A stretch of 52,500 nt of DNA from Prorocentrum cordatum (GCA_963575745.1 CAUYUJ010014333.1:162501-215000), one strand, 5' to 3'. Positions 9,645 to 19,374 are shown, counted from the first letter of the stretch. Numbers and translations: made by a program. Notes: generated by a model from the letters alone, not told the origin.

Positions 9645-10139
9645 CAGGGAGGAGAGAAGAGACGAGGTGTGAGTGAATAAACTTCTGCATGCGCAAACGA
9701 GCCGTAGAACATTCAGCCAAATGGCGGGCCTTCTCCACCTTCCACTCACCCAGCGCATCGGCGCAGGCCATTGCCAGCGGTCGGTTCTTGTCGTTGGGGA
9801 ATCCCTGCGCCGCTTCCTCGAGGGCGCGCGCGATCGGCTTCGACTTCCAATGGGGGGGGGGGGGGGGCATGCAGGCCGCGCGCACGGGCGTGGAACAAGA
9901 GGCCGATCTCCGCTGCGTCGCGCAGACGTCGAGCCCAAAACTGCCAGTTCAGGACAGAGTCAGCGGCACTGCGCACCAGTGCCGACCGGTTGCCGAGCTC
10001 GAGGGAGACCGCCTTCAGCGAAGTCCATCGCCCCAACGCCAGTAGACCACCTCGAGGTAGAGCTTGTGGGGGGAGGTGCCAGACTCGATCGAGGCAGCGC
10101 CCAGCTCCCTGTATTCTTCACCTTCTGCGGCCGCGCGAA
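9609..10139 (-). pseudogene. LINE A post-RT region, broken by frameshifts
   Basis: Pieces in different minus-strand frames line up with the post-RT part of LINE C: HKLYLEVVYWRWG (about 10045-10070), VLNWQFWARRLRDAAEIG (about 9905-9960), and HWKSKPIARALEEAAQG with DALGEWKVEKARHLAEC (about 9690-9850). A run of 16 G at 9852-9867 separates two frames and is the obvious cause, or assembly artefact, of one frameshift. No single frame spans the region. Confidence 0.55.
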
Positions 10140-11997
10140 GAGCTGGCTGAGGTAGGAGGTCATGCTTACCGCTCGCTGGTTGTAGAGCATCAGCAAAGGG
10201 CCGGTCGGGGCCCCGACGTCGGCGATCATGACAGTAGAGCGCTGCCAGCCGAGAGTTATATTATCCCATCTGTGTCCATCATCAACACTGGGTCCCAGTG
10301 GCACCCCCAGGTACTCCGCCCCATCAGTGATCGTCATGTCACTCCATCGTGGGACCAGCTCGATCTTGGCACGGATCCTGTCCTCCACCGCAGGGGCGAC
10401 TGCCTCCGCCAGAGGGATGGTCTTACACTTCGCCGTCTTCAGCACCAGGCGCGCCAAATTCTCCGCCGCGTAGAACACCCCACTCATCGGGCGGAGCATC
10501 TTGAATGAGGGAAGGACGCTGCCCACGTCGTCAGCGCAGACCCCGATGACCGCGCCCTTGAAGCGCGCCGCCCTCGAGTGCAAGTCCCTGATCAGCGGGC
10601 CCACGCCCGCCGCACACAGCGTGCCCGACCAAGGGCACCCCTGAAGAATGCCCGAGGTGAGGGCACAGAAGTACTCGATGGCGCCCGCAAGGTTGGCGAA
10701 GGCAACAGGTAGGAGGTAGACCGCCTCAATCATGTTGCGGACGCCCTCGGGGAAGTCCGCTTTCTCCAGCGCTATGTTGAGCCATGTTCTGCACGTCGAA
10801 GGAAAGGCATCACCGAAGTCGTATAGGACCATCAGCGGGTCTTTGTTTGTCAAGTCATCATGCATGGCAGCGATGCGGGACTGCGCGCCCATAGCCACCA
10901 CATGTTCGATGAATCGCCGCTTCGGCAGGAAGCCCTTCTGCGCCCCGTGGGCCCCTTCCGCAACGATAGGCTTCATCATCTCGTTGACCATGGCAGCGAC
11001 GATCTTGCAGCCCGTGTTCTTTAGCGAGAGGGGTCTCGTGGCCTTGGCAAGTCTGGTGGCTGAGATTCTATCATCTGGTTCCGGCCCCTTCGGAGTGAAA
11101 ATCATGAGCGAGTCGTTGGAGTCCAACGGCACGGGCAAGCCTTTCATTGTCTCGATCGCGACCTCTCATAGGAGCTGCGCCGCGGCGGGGGTGCACTTCC
11201 AGGCTGTGTACGGTATCCCATCAGGGCCAGGAGCCGAATTGTTGAGCCTGCGAATGAGGTTCCGCATTTTGCCCAGCGTCGGAATGTCCATCTGGGAGCA
11301 GTCGTAAGGAATGATGTGCTTGTCCAGGTAGCGCCTGACGTGCTTGTCGCGGCTCGGCTTCGCCTGGAATACAGGAGGCCACTGGCGTCGAAGCTCGGAG
11401 ATCATGTCCTCAGGCTTCTCAGCGGTGCTGTGGTCGTGAAGGACCTCTATGGCCTTGAGCTTCAGCACCTTACCAGTGGGGGCCCAGAGCTTGCCGCGCC
11501 TCTGGATCGCCCTCTGCATCTTGCGGAGGCGTTGTCTCTGGCGGGGGTGGGTCTCCCTCGCTTGCTCCTCCTGCTGAAGCGCCTCCGAGCGCTGATCCAG
11601 GCACTCCTGCTGGTGCATCTCGAATGTACGACGAAAGGTCCCAGGCTCGATCAGCGCGATGTTGTTGCTGTCTGAAATGTCCAGGAACTTCGCTCCGAGC
11701 TTAGTTCGAGCATGCAACGTGCGTGCGCTCTTCCAGTCATTCCTCCACGCGGCCCTCGAGATCGCTCTGCACGTCATCAGAGCAGCCGCCGAGCATGGGG
11801 CGCGCGCGTCCGTCATGTCGTTGTGCGTCAGCCTGGCTGCTTCGCGGATGAGGCGCTTGCATTCCTTGAGGCGAATGAAGGGTGGGTAGTTGTCCACGTT
11901 GGCCGCCTCTCTCAGCAGGTCGAAGCATTTGGTGAAGAGGGGGCTCTCGAAGATGCACTGCGGGATTGGCTGCCGCTCGCTGCCCTCAGGGGGGGCG
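10140..11997 (-). pseudogene. LINE A reverse transcriptase domain
   Basis: A single frame runs from the stop at 12003 to about 10140, broken only by TGA at 11166-11168. The linker carries RRGKLWAPTGK and LRRQWPPVF. Before the stop comes NSAPGPDGIPYTAWK, the RT entry motif. Then FTPKG, ATRPLSLKNTGCK, QKGFLPKRRFIEHVV, motif A VLYDFGDAFPS, motif B SGILQGCPWSGTL, motif C VIGVCADDVGSV (CADD in place of YxDD) and AEYLGVPLGP follow in order. All three catalytic Asp positions are present. The same motifs occur in LINE C. The stop falls between the GPDG region and the PKG region, so no full-length enzyme can be read. As a family member it would copy its RNA at a nicked target. Confidence 0.85.
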
Positions 11998-12002
11998 CGC
12001 TG

Positions 12003-12840
12003 CTAGCCGAAGGTGAACAGGGGCACGGTCGGAGATTCCCCTGTCAAAAGCGTGTCAGGCGCAACTGGAATGTCCACCTCCGCGCACCACTGGATCAGGG
12101 GCCACAGCGGCGAGCTGATGTAGATTTTGTCAATCCCGGTGCACTGCTGCGACTGCTCGGCGTAGTGCGATGGTAGCTCGGGGCCCACCTCAACCATGTC
12201 ACCCAGAGCTTGTTCCCAAAGCAGTTGGTGCTATGGGTGGTGATTTCGACGGCGAGGGAGGCCTTTGATGACCAGCGGTGCCGTCAGCTCTAGCGGGGCC
12301 TCGTCCATGAAGTTGAAGTCACCCATGACGAGCGCGGCGATCCTCTCTGGTTGTTGTTCAGCAGTGCTGAGCTCGGCACGAATCGCGCCCCTTGCGTGTT
12401 GGACCTGGCCCGCGGTAAGCTGGAAGTTGCGGGCGTTGTAGATCGCGATCATGCTAGGAAGCGTGCCCGCTGCAGCCTTTGAGACGTCTGATTTGATTTG
12501 TAGGCGTTGGGCGCGACCAGGGATGGGCTCCGAGTGGCGGAATTGATCAGGGTCAGCAGCGTCGGCCGGCGAGATCCCGGGCAAGAGTGGCGCAACCCCA
12601 CCAGCGCCGCGATTGGGGATGGAGGCGAAGCAGGCCGCTTCCCTGCGCGCTAGGTGAATGTCATGGCTGAGCTCCGCTTCTGAGCTATGGGCCTCCTGCA
12701 AGGCGAGCGCGGCCATGGAGTTCAGCACCTGCAACATGAACGCGACCACTTTCTTCCTCTTGAGGGGGTCTCTGCACAGCAGCGCCCTCGAGTTCCTCGT
12801 CGCGAAAGAAACCGGCCTCGGCGAATTTGAGCCCCGCCCA
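12003..12840 (-). pseudogene. LINE A EEP (APE-like) endonuclease domain
   Basis: The first frame reads SFATRNSRALL, LALQEAHSSEAEL (catalytic Glu), SIPNRGAGGVA, MIAIYNARNFQLT and VMGDFNFMDEAPLEL (the GDxN Asp/Asn). It then ends at 12231, and the following part, with GIDKIYISSPLWPLI, lies in another frame (12197-12003). That frame ends in TAG but is continuous in phase with the RT frame. The usual SDHxPV ending is replaced by GESPTVPLF, so the general-base His is gone. Order and spacing match the open EEP of LINE C. The domain would nick target DNA in an active element. Confidence 0.8.
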
Positions 12841-13783
12841 GGGGCGAGGTCTGGAAGAATTGCTCGAACTGCACGCGGATCTCCTCTCGATTGATGCCGT
12901 GCTGAAGGCAACCGTTGCAATTGAGGCGCAGACGGGTGGGCTCGTCCTGTGCGGAGCCGACCAAAATGGAAAGGACTGGCATGTCGTTGCAGTATATGAT
13001 GCCCTGCTGTCGGTCACTTCGCCGCCACTTCGTGGCATCCTGTGCTTTGCACAATCGGGCAAGCTTCTTGGTCTGGAACTCCCTTCGCGCCGTTGTCCCC
13101 GAGCGGCCCAGGCCGAGGAAGAGTCTTGTTGACTGGCCATGGATACTGTGAACTTCTGTGTTGACCCATTCACCGTCGGGCCCATTGAGCTTGCTGTAGA
13201 AGGCTCTGACCTTCCGCGCGGATGCGTTGGCATCCCCGCTGAACTGAATGAGTAAGCGTCTCGCTGGGCTCTTCCCAACCACCTCCCAGTCGGCCTCGCC
13301 GAGATCACACTTGTCCATGATCGGCTTGATGCTCTGCTTGAGCTGTCGAGGCGGCCTGGGGCGATTGGATCTGCCCTGCGAGCTGCTCGGTTTGCTTCTG
13401 CTGCTGTCCGACGACCGCGCCCAGCGGGCTCCTGACCTACGCGGCGAACCCTGCGATGACTTCTTGCTTGACTGTGGCCAACTTCGCATCGAGCGGGGCC
13501 GTGAGGAGATCCTGCGATGCTTTGATGGCGGCGTTGGCGGCGTCCATGGGGTCGATGAGCTCGGAGGAGGTGGAGGCGTTGGAGGCGCCAGCTCGGGGCC
13601 TCTTGGCCCCTCAGCAGCAGCGCGGGAGAGAGCGGCCGATTCTCTCCAAGGGTCGTGTTGACGGATTGCATCTGGTTGACAGTCACCTGCTCGCTGATGA
13701 GGCCCCTCGCTCGCGTCAGCACCAGAGGGTTGGAGAGAAGCAGCAGGCCGATCAGCAGCAGCAGCTCCACGATGAGTCGCCAT
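12722..13783 (-). pseudogene. LINE A ORF1-like protein
   Basis: A 353-codon frame starts MATHRGAAAADRPAASL, has a Pro/Ser-rich first half, and then a globular part: KSPARRLLIQFSGDANAS, RKVRAFYSKLNGPDGEW, STRLFLGLGRSGTTARREF and VLSILVGSAQDEPTRLRL, followed by INREEIRVQFEQFFQT. The last segment is clearly related to the ORF1 end of LINE C at 52322-52500 (ITVQAGDSFESKSRLLWNC, ALQDTFNATF). The fold is probably RNA-binding, as in other LINE ORF1 proteins, but no RRM signature is claimed. The frame overlaps the EEP in another phase. The Pro-rich half may be off-frame, since a neighbouring frame reads IDPMDAANAAIKASQDLL. Confidence 0.6.
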
Positions 13784-13807
13784 TCGCGGTGCTGACTGGT
13801 TGCCTGG

Positions 13808-13930
13808 GGCTGACCAGGACTTCGGGCATGGATGCCAGGGGCGGACCTGGACTTCTCAATATGGATGGCAGGGGCGGACCTGGACTTGGAGCAGTTGCCA
13901 GGGGCGGACCTGGACTTGGAAACAGCTGGA
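13808..13930. repeat. Short tandem repeat in the LINE A leader
   Basis: About four degenerate copies of a unit containing CCAGGGGCGGACCTGGACTT. On the minus strand they encode SPGPPLA-like or KSRSAPG-like repeats, depending on frame. The repeat lies between the SL and the ORF1 start. Confidence 0.8.
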
Positions 13931-13984
13931 TCTCTGGGTTGGAGCCTACCCCGCGAAGGCAATTCTGGAGGGTCCGCCGTTCGG

Positions 13985-14006
13985 CTTGAGCCAAAATGGC
14001 TACGGA
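13985..14006 (-). other. Complete dinoflagellate spliced-leader sequence
   Basis: The minus strand reads the whole 22-nt SL (positions 14006 to 13985) with no mismatch: the D position is T, then CCGTAGCCA, TTTTGGCTCAAG. This is the exon added by trans-splicing to all nuclear mRNAs of dinoflagellates. It is not an SL RNA gene: no donor GT follows it (the next bases are CCGAACGG), and the sequence runs on into a LINE leader and ORF1. It abuts the AT microsatellite on its 5' side, as expected for the 5' end of a full-length reverse-transcribed mRNA. Confidence 0.95.
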
Positions 14007-14036
14007 ATATGCGTATATAAATATATGCATATGCAT

Positions 14037-14070
<34 letters not shown>

Positions 14071-14092
14071 ATATATATATATATATGTGTAT
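14007..14092. repeat. AT microsatellite, right border of the inserted block
   Basis: ATATGCATATGCATAT followed by two long AT runs and GTGTATTATGCACACTCG, which is the normal start of an array unit. The SL lies immediately inside it. Confidence 0.9.
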
Positions 14093-14695
14093 TATGCACA
14101 CTCGTCCATCCTAAACATGGAATCGTAGCATCCCAGCCAAACCGGGTTCCCCTCCCTGAGGTTCCCTTGTAAACAAAAACACTATGCGGTGACATGTTTT
14201 GTTCTAACATGGCACTTTGTCGCGAATCCCTGGCAGAAAACGAGACGAAGTGCTCGCGCGCGCGTCGTCGCGCGCGCATGCCGAAATCCTTCGAAAACCT
14301 TCGGTGCGGGAATGATTTCGCAATCGAGTTCCCAAACAACATACAAAAACACAGGGTTTCGCAACACAGAATTGCAAAAACAACTGCCGCGAAAGCGCTT
14401 GCGAAATCTTAAGGGAACCATCGGTGTTTCAAGACTTTCACAACATGCTACCAAACGAGCCTCGCGCGCGCGCATGTCGAAATCTGTCGAACGCCCTTGC
14501 GCGTGTGCCGTCGCGAGAATCCTCTGCAAAAAACTGGACGAAGTGCAGACGCGCGCGTCGTCGCGCGCGTATGCCGAAAGCCTTCAAAACCCATCGGTTT
14601 CGGAAGGATTTCAAAATCGTGCGTCCAAAAAATCTACAAAAACCCAAGGCTTCGCAACACGGATTTTCAACAAAAGCGTGCGCGCGCGCGCTCTT

Positions 14696-14733
<38 letters not shown>

Positions 14734-15004
14734 CCCCCTCCTCCCGCGTCGTCGTCGTCGTCGCCTACGTCGTCCTCTGTCTTTTCTCGTTTTCGTCGTC
14801 GCCGTCCTCCCTCCTCCCGCGTCGCTGTCGTCGTCGTCGTCGCCTACGTCGTCCTCTGTCTTTCCTCGTGTTCGTCGTCGTCGTCCTCTTTGGCGTCGTG
14901 GTCGTTTCCGTCGTCGTTGTCGCCGTGGTCGTCTTTTTTCCTCCTCCCTCGTCGTCGTCGTCGTCCGTCGTCGGCGTCTCGTCGTCGTCCCTCCTATTTC
15001 GTCG

Positions 15005-15042
<38 letters not shown>

Positions 15043-15745
15043 GTCGTCGTCTTCTTTCCTCCTTCGTCGTTGCCGTCGTCGGCGTCGCCGTCCTTCCTCC
15101 TTCTTCGTCGTTCGCGTCGTCGCCGTCCTCCCTCCTCCGTCGTCGTTGTCGTCGTTGTCGCCGTCGTCGTCCTCCCTCCTTCCTCATTGTCTTCGTTGGC
15201 GACGTCGTCGTCGTCTTCGTCGTCGTCGTCGGCGTCGGCGTCGTTGTCGTCTTCGTCGTCGTCGACGTCGGCGTCGTCGTCGTCGCCGCCGTCATCGTCG
15301 TCGTCGTCGGCGTCATTGACGTCGTCGTCGTCGGTGTCGTCGTTATCGTCGTCGCCGGCGTCGTCATCGTCGTCGTCGTTGTCATCGTCGTCGTCGTCCG
15401 CGTCGGTGTCGTCGTCGTCGTCGTCGGTGTCGTCGTCGTCGTCGTTGTCGGCGTCGTCGAAGTCGTTGGAAACTTCGTCGGTGTCGTCGTAGTCGTTGTC
15501 GGCGGCGTCGTCATCGTCGTTGTCGCTGTCGTCGTCGGCGTCGCTCTTGTTGCCAAGTGCCATGTGGTACCCACCGTCACGGTCGTAAGAGATTTTGCGA
15601 ACCAAGTTGCGGGTGGGCGGGTGGGATGTTTGCGCGAGCAGTAGAGTGGACAACTCACTGCGATGAGAAATTAATTCTCCTTTCAAAAAAGAGAATCGGC
15701 TCTACCCCCCCCGGACTTATCGGTACCCCCTGGGATAATACGATT
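14093..15745. repeat. Array unit 4, right side of the split
   Basis: Resumes the array with CACACTCGTCCATCCTAAAC and ACTATGCGGTGACATG, the two CG-palindrome sub-repeats (near 14245 and 14535), the longest TCG tract (about 14698-15550) and the right end at 15570-15740. The minus strand has a 230-codon frame (14994-15686) whose Asp-rich part begins MALGNKSDADDDSDND, matching units 2 and 3. Confidence 0.85.
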
Positions 15746-15862
15746 TCACACACATATATATATATATATATATATTCTGCACACTCGTCCATCCTAAACA
15801 TGAAACCATAGCATCCCATCCAAACTGGGCTCCCCCCCTGAGGTTCTTTTTTTTTTAAAAAA

Positions 15863-15895
<33 letters not shown>

Positions 15896-16416
15896 ACAAC
15901 ACTATGCGGTGACAAGGTTTGTTCTAACATAGCATTGTTTCACGAATCCCTTGCAAAAAACAGGACGAAGTGCACACGCGCGCGTCGTCGCGCGCGCATG
16001 CCGAAATCCTTCAAAAACCTTCGGTGCCGGAAGGATTTCGAGATCGAGTTTCCAAAACCAAAAACATACAAAAACACAGGGTTTCGCAACACTGAGTTGC
16101 TAAAACAGCTTCCGCGCGAGCTCATGCGAAATCTTAAGAAAACCATATGTTTTCCAAGATTTTCACAACATGCTGCCAAACGCGCTTCGCGCGCGCGCAT
16201 GTCGAAATCTGTCGAACGCCCTTGCGCGTGTGCCGCCGCGAGAATCCTCTGCAAAAAACTGGACGAAGTGCAGACGCGCGCGTCGTCGGTTTCAGACGAA
16301 AACCTTCAAAACCCATCGGTTTCGGAATGATTTCAAAATCGTGCGTCCAGAAAACCTACAAAAACCCAAGGTTTCGCAACACGGATTTTCAACAAAAGCG
16401 TGCGCGCGCTCATTTG

Positions 16417-16450
<34 letters not shown>

Positions 16451-17095
16451 CACCCTTCTCCCGCGTCGTCGTCGTCGTCGCCTACGTCGTCCTGTCTTTT
16501 CTCGTGTTTGTCGTCGTCGTCCTCTTTGGCGTCGTGGTCGTTTCCGTCGTCGTTGTCGCCGTGGTCGTCCTTCCTCCTCCTCCCACGTCGTCGTCGTCGT
16601 CGTCCGTCGTCGGCGTCTCGTCGTCGTCCCTCCTATTTCGTCGCCGTCGTCGTCGTCGTTGTCGTCGTCGTCGTCCCTCCTCCTTCGTCGTTGTCGTCAT
16701 CGGCGTCGCCTTCCTCCTTCGTCGTCGTTCGCGTCGTCGCCGTCCTCCCTCCTCCCTCGTCGTTGTCGTCGTTGTCGTCGTTGTCGCCGTCGTCGTCCTT
16801 CCTCCTCCCCCGTCGTCGCCTTCGTTGGCGTCGTCGTCGTCGTCTTCGTCGTCGTCGGCGTCGGCGTCGTTGTCGTCGTCGAAGTCGTCGGAGACGTCGT
16901 CGGTGTCGTCCTAATCGTTGTCGTCGGTGTCGTCGTAGTCGGTCTTAACAGGTTTTGCAAACCAAATTGCGGGTGGGTGGGTGGGATGTTTGCGCGAGCA
17001 GTGGATATGACGATTTCAAGTTCACCAGAATGGATAACACTACATAGGTTTCCCTTTTCTGATAAAGGGGAAGTTACCACCATTCCCCCCGGGTT
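15746..17095. repeat. Array unit 5
   Basis: Contains AT tracts at about 15755-15775 and 15868-15895, the CACTCGTCCATCC and ACTATGCGGTGACAAGG modules, sub-repeats near 15965 and 16260, and a shorter TCG tract (about 16415-16940). The second sub-repeat has lost part of its CG palindrome (GCGCGCGTCGTCGGTTTCAG). The right end at 16955-17005 carries AATTGCGGGTGGGTGGG and then diverges, lacking the long C tract. Confidence 0.8.
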
Positions 17096-17640
17096 TAAAC
17101 AACCCCGGGGAACCGATGTAGAACACATAGGGTCGTGACACACATGTCCATACTACCTTTGAAATCATACTTTCCCAGCCAAACCAGTACGGGTTCCCCC
17201 CGCCATCCTCTGCAAACAACCACTATGCGCGCACACTCGTTTATCAAAATACATGAGTTGTCAAGAGCCCCCTTGCCCCCCCCAAAAAAAACGAAGTGCA
17301 CACGCGCGCGTCGTCGCGCGCGCATGCCGGAATGTTTCAAAAAGCTTCGTATTCGGAATGGGTTCAAAATCGAGTGTCCAAACAACATGTTTGAAACTGC
17401 TGCTGAACAAACAAAGTTTCGCAACACGGATGTTCAACCAAAGCGTGGGCGCGCTTTTGCGAATCTTTAAGAGAAACCATCAGATTTTCAACATGTTCAA
17501 ACAAAATGATACCAAACGTGCTTCGCGCCCGCAAATGTCAAAATCGTTCGAACGCCTTTGCGCGCGCGCTGGAGTGGCACGATCGGTCTCGGATAATACC
17601 ATGCGAGCCACTCTCGCGCATCTGCCGCGCGCGCATCACG
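17096..17640. repeat. Array unit 6, left part only
   Basis: Carries CACATGTCCATACTACC, ACTATGCGCGCACACTCG, TTTATCAAAATACATGAG, AACGAAGTGCACACGCG with the CG palindrome, and a decayed first sub-repeat. There is no TCG tract. Similarity fades before the collagen-like minisatellite. It shares the ACTATGCGCGCAC subtype with unit 1. Confidence 0.7.
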
Positions 17641-17701
17641 AATTTCTTCCAAAACCTCCATTACCAACGCGAAGACGCCGTCATCGTCGTCATCGATGCT
17701 G

Positions 17702-17983
17702 AAGCGAAAGTCTGCCCCGTCGTGACTGGGCACCTGACGCACTCTGCAAGTGCCCCGAATGCGGCGCACCTAGCGCGGCTGGATTGCGTGGCGCACCTGG
17801 CGCACTTGGAGCACGTGGCGCATCTGGCGCACCAGGCGTTCCTGGCACGCTCGGGCCTCGGGCTCCATGGGTGCCTGGCGCGCGTGGCGCCATTGGCACG
17901 CGCGGCGCACCTCGCCCCAACGTCGCGCACCTGGGGCCGGCGCTGGTAACCACTAGCTGTCCATCCAACGACCACCGCTGAAC
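17702..17983 (+). repeat. 9-bp minisatellite with collagen-like frames on both strands
   Basis: Degenerate copies of GGCGCACCT/GGCGCACTT extend over about 17765-17930. One plus frame, open from about 17704 to the TGA at 17981, reads CKCPECGAPSAAG and then Gly-x-y triplets (RGAPGALGARGASGAPG, TLGPRAPW), ending in CPSNDHR. The minus strand also gives Gly-x-y-like text (PRAPGTHGARGPSVPGTPG). No start codon precedes the Cys pair in the plus frame. A real short collagen-like exon and a translated-looking minisatellite are both possible; I favour the latter. Confidence 0.55.
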
Positions 17984-18832
17984 ATGCTCAAGTTCGGGCG
18001 CTACTTATGTGTTGGGGGACGGGTGGGAGTGAGCTCGACGGCTTGCGGGCGGTCGGGTGTCTTGACTCCTCCCCCCGCCCCCATCACCTGGACCTGGACG
18101 GGAAGGGGCCGCGACGCACTGGAGCGTCCAAAACGGCCTCGGCGAGGAAACCAAAACCACTGGTCGTGCCAACGTTTTGGCCCCAGTTTGGCCTTTTGGG
18201 GGGTGGACGCTGAAAAAAACTCGCCTCTTCTATGATCGATATGCTCCAAGATGGCCCCAAAAGCGCCCTGAAGGCTCCCAAAAGCGCCCTAAGAGGGCCC
18301 CAAGAGGCGCCCAGACGGCCCCAAAACGCCTACAATAAAAGGCTATGAGGAACGTCGACGCACCGAAAATCCCCCCCCCCCCCAAACGCTCAAGAGGACC
18401 CCCGATGCACCCAGGACGCCCAAGAGCCCCCCATGACCGCCAAGAGACCCCCATGACGTCCCAAGAGGCCACCATATCCCAAGAGACCTCTGGCTCTTTG
18501 TTCGCCCTCGTCCTCCTGCTCCTCCTTCCTCCTCCTCCTTCCTCATCCTCCTTCTCGCCCTCCTCCTTCTCCTCCTCATCATCATCATCACCAGCATCAC
18601 AGTTCATAATTATTCCCCCAACCCCCTCACCCATGCATCCAGCCTCCTCCTTCTCCTCCTCTCTCCTTCGCACGGTTCGACCGTCCAACTCTTTGCTCCC
18701 GCATTTCCCTGAAAACCTCGACTCGCTTGGGCATCGTTTCTGGATGGGTCGATGGGGATTTTTTTGCTCGCGAACGTCGCGGTCAACCGCGCCCAGAAAC
18801 GAGGCAGCCGCGCCAAGCTCTAAATTAGGCAC
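17984..18832. other. No gene recognised; C-rich and CT-rich spacer
   Basis: About 18235-18490 is a loose repeat of CCCCAAAAGCGCC and CCAAGAG(G/A)CC-type words. 18505-18665 is a CTCCT/TCATCA tract. A frame at 18345-18926 (+) is open only because of low complexity. Nothing with domain features is visible. Confidence 0.5.
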
Positions 18833-19147
18833 TCAGCGCAGGAACGAACTGCGCTGCGGCTCAGGGGGCGAGTGGACGCTGAAAGACAAGCCGAAAACGC
18901 CGATGCCGTCGGAGACCCGGAAGTAAATCTGGTCCACGCGCAGCGCCAGAATGGCGAAGCAATTCATGCCCAAGTCCCCGGAGACCACGGCCGCGTACTC
19001 GAAAGAGACAATGACCACGGAAACGTAGTCGAAGAGGGTACATGCGGGCGCCCAACGGAGGACACCGGATCGCCAGAAGGAAATCAAGAGGCGCAAGCGT
19101 GATGGAACCCCTTGCGGGTAAGAAGAGCACGAAGCAGGAACCGCCAC
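18833..19147 (-). CDS. Possible small ORF or exon, function unknown
   Basis: A 104-codon frame contains a hydrophobic, ordered-looking middle (LFDYVSVVIVSFEYAAVV, then GMNCFAILALRVDQIYF). It might contain one membrane-spanning stretch. The opposite strand is also open (GEAIHAQVPGDHGRVLE), and no family is recognised on either strand. The strand choice rests only on the more protein-like composition. Confidence 0.25.
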   Translation of the reverse strand: MAVPASCSSYPQGVPSRLRLLISFWRSGVLRWAPACTLFDYVSVVIVSFEYAAVVSGDLGMNCFAILALRVDQIYFRVSDGIGVFGLSFSVHSPPEPQRSSFLR

Positions 19148-19262
19148 GCAGCACCGACAGCGAGGAAACTGCTGGTGGAGAGGCGCGAAGCGTCTAGAAT
19201 TTCCTGTCGTTGTTCCTGCCCCTCCTGCTCTTCCTCAACCTCGTCTGTCTCTCCTCCCCGGC

Positions 19263-19370
19263 CTACCCTCCCTGAGAGGACTGCTTGTTGACATTGCACG
19301 TCTTGTACGCACAGTCCATGCTCTTGCACTCCAGGCACCGATCGTGCTTCTCCTCCCCGCATCCCGCTCC
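19263..19370 (-). CDS. Cys-rich 35-codon frame, possible exon
   Basis: Between two stops the minus strand reads GAGCGEEKHDRCLECKSM followed by DCAYKTCNVNKQSSQGG. Six Cys and one His sit in a compact C-x8-C-x2-C ... C-x4-C arrangement that resembles a small zinc-binding module. There is no Met before the first Cys. The bases just upstream (GCGGTAG then GGAGCG) could be an AG splice acceptor. It is too short to be sure. Confidence 0.25.
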   Translation of the reverse strand, partial: GAGCGEEKHDRCLECKSMDCAYKTCNVNKQSSQGG

Positions 19371-19374
19371 CTAC

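Larger units (their letters stand above)
5646..14006 (-). mobile_element. LINE A: SL-headed non-LTR retroelement with a nested insertion
   Basis: In the minus direction the block runs: spliced leader (14006-13985), a short Pro/Ser repeat, ORF1 (13783-12722), EEP endonuclease (about 12840-12006), RT (11997 to about 10140), the post-RT region in fragments to about 9609, then after a 3.3-kb interruption the zinc-knuckle C-terminus (6276-5680) and a ~35-bp 3' tail. The same protein order occurs in LINE C (48525-52500), which supports reading 9609 and 6276 as once adjacent. AT microsatellites flank both ends, so a target-site duplication cannot be recognised. All ORFs are broken. The structure is consistent with insertion of a reverse-transcribed trans-spliced RNA. 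Confidence 0.75.

Noticed and set aside
12950-12985. Third SL-like site (CCAAAATGG)
   Set aside because: Only nine bases agree and it lies inside conserved ORF1 coding sequence.
13985-14006. SL RNA gene
   Set aside because: The 22-nt exon is not followed by a GT donor or by an SL RNA intron; a LINE leader follows directly.
14189-15319. 376-codon plus frame spanning the CG-palindrome modules and TCG tract
   Set aside because: Equivalent stretches in other units are open in different frames and on both strands (both strands show RARRRAR), as expected for a structured repeat and not a gene.
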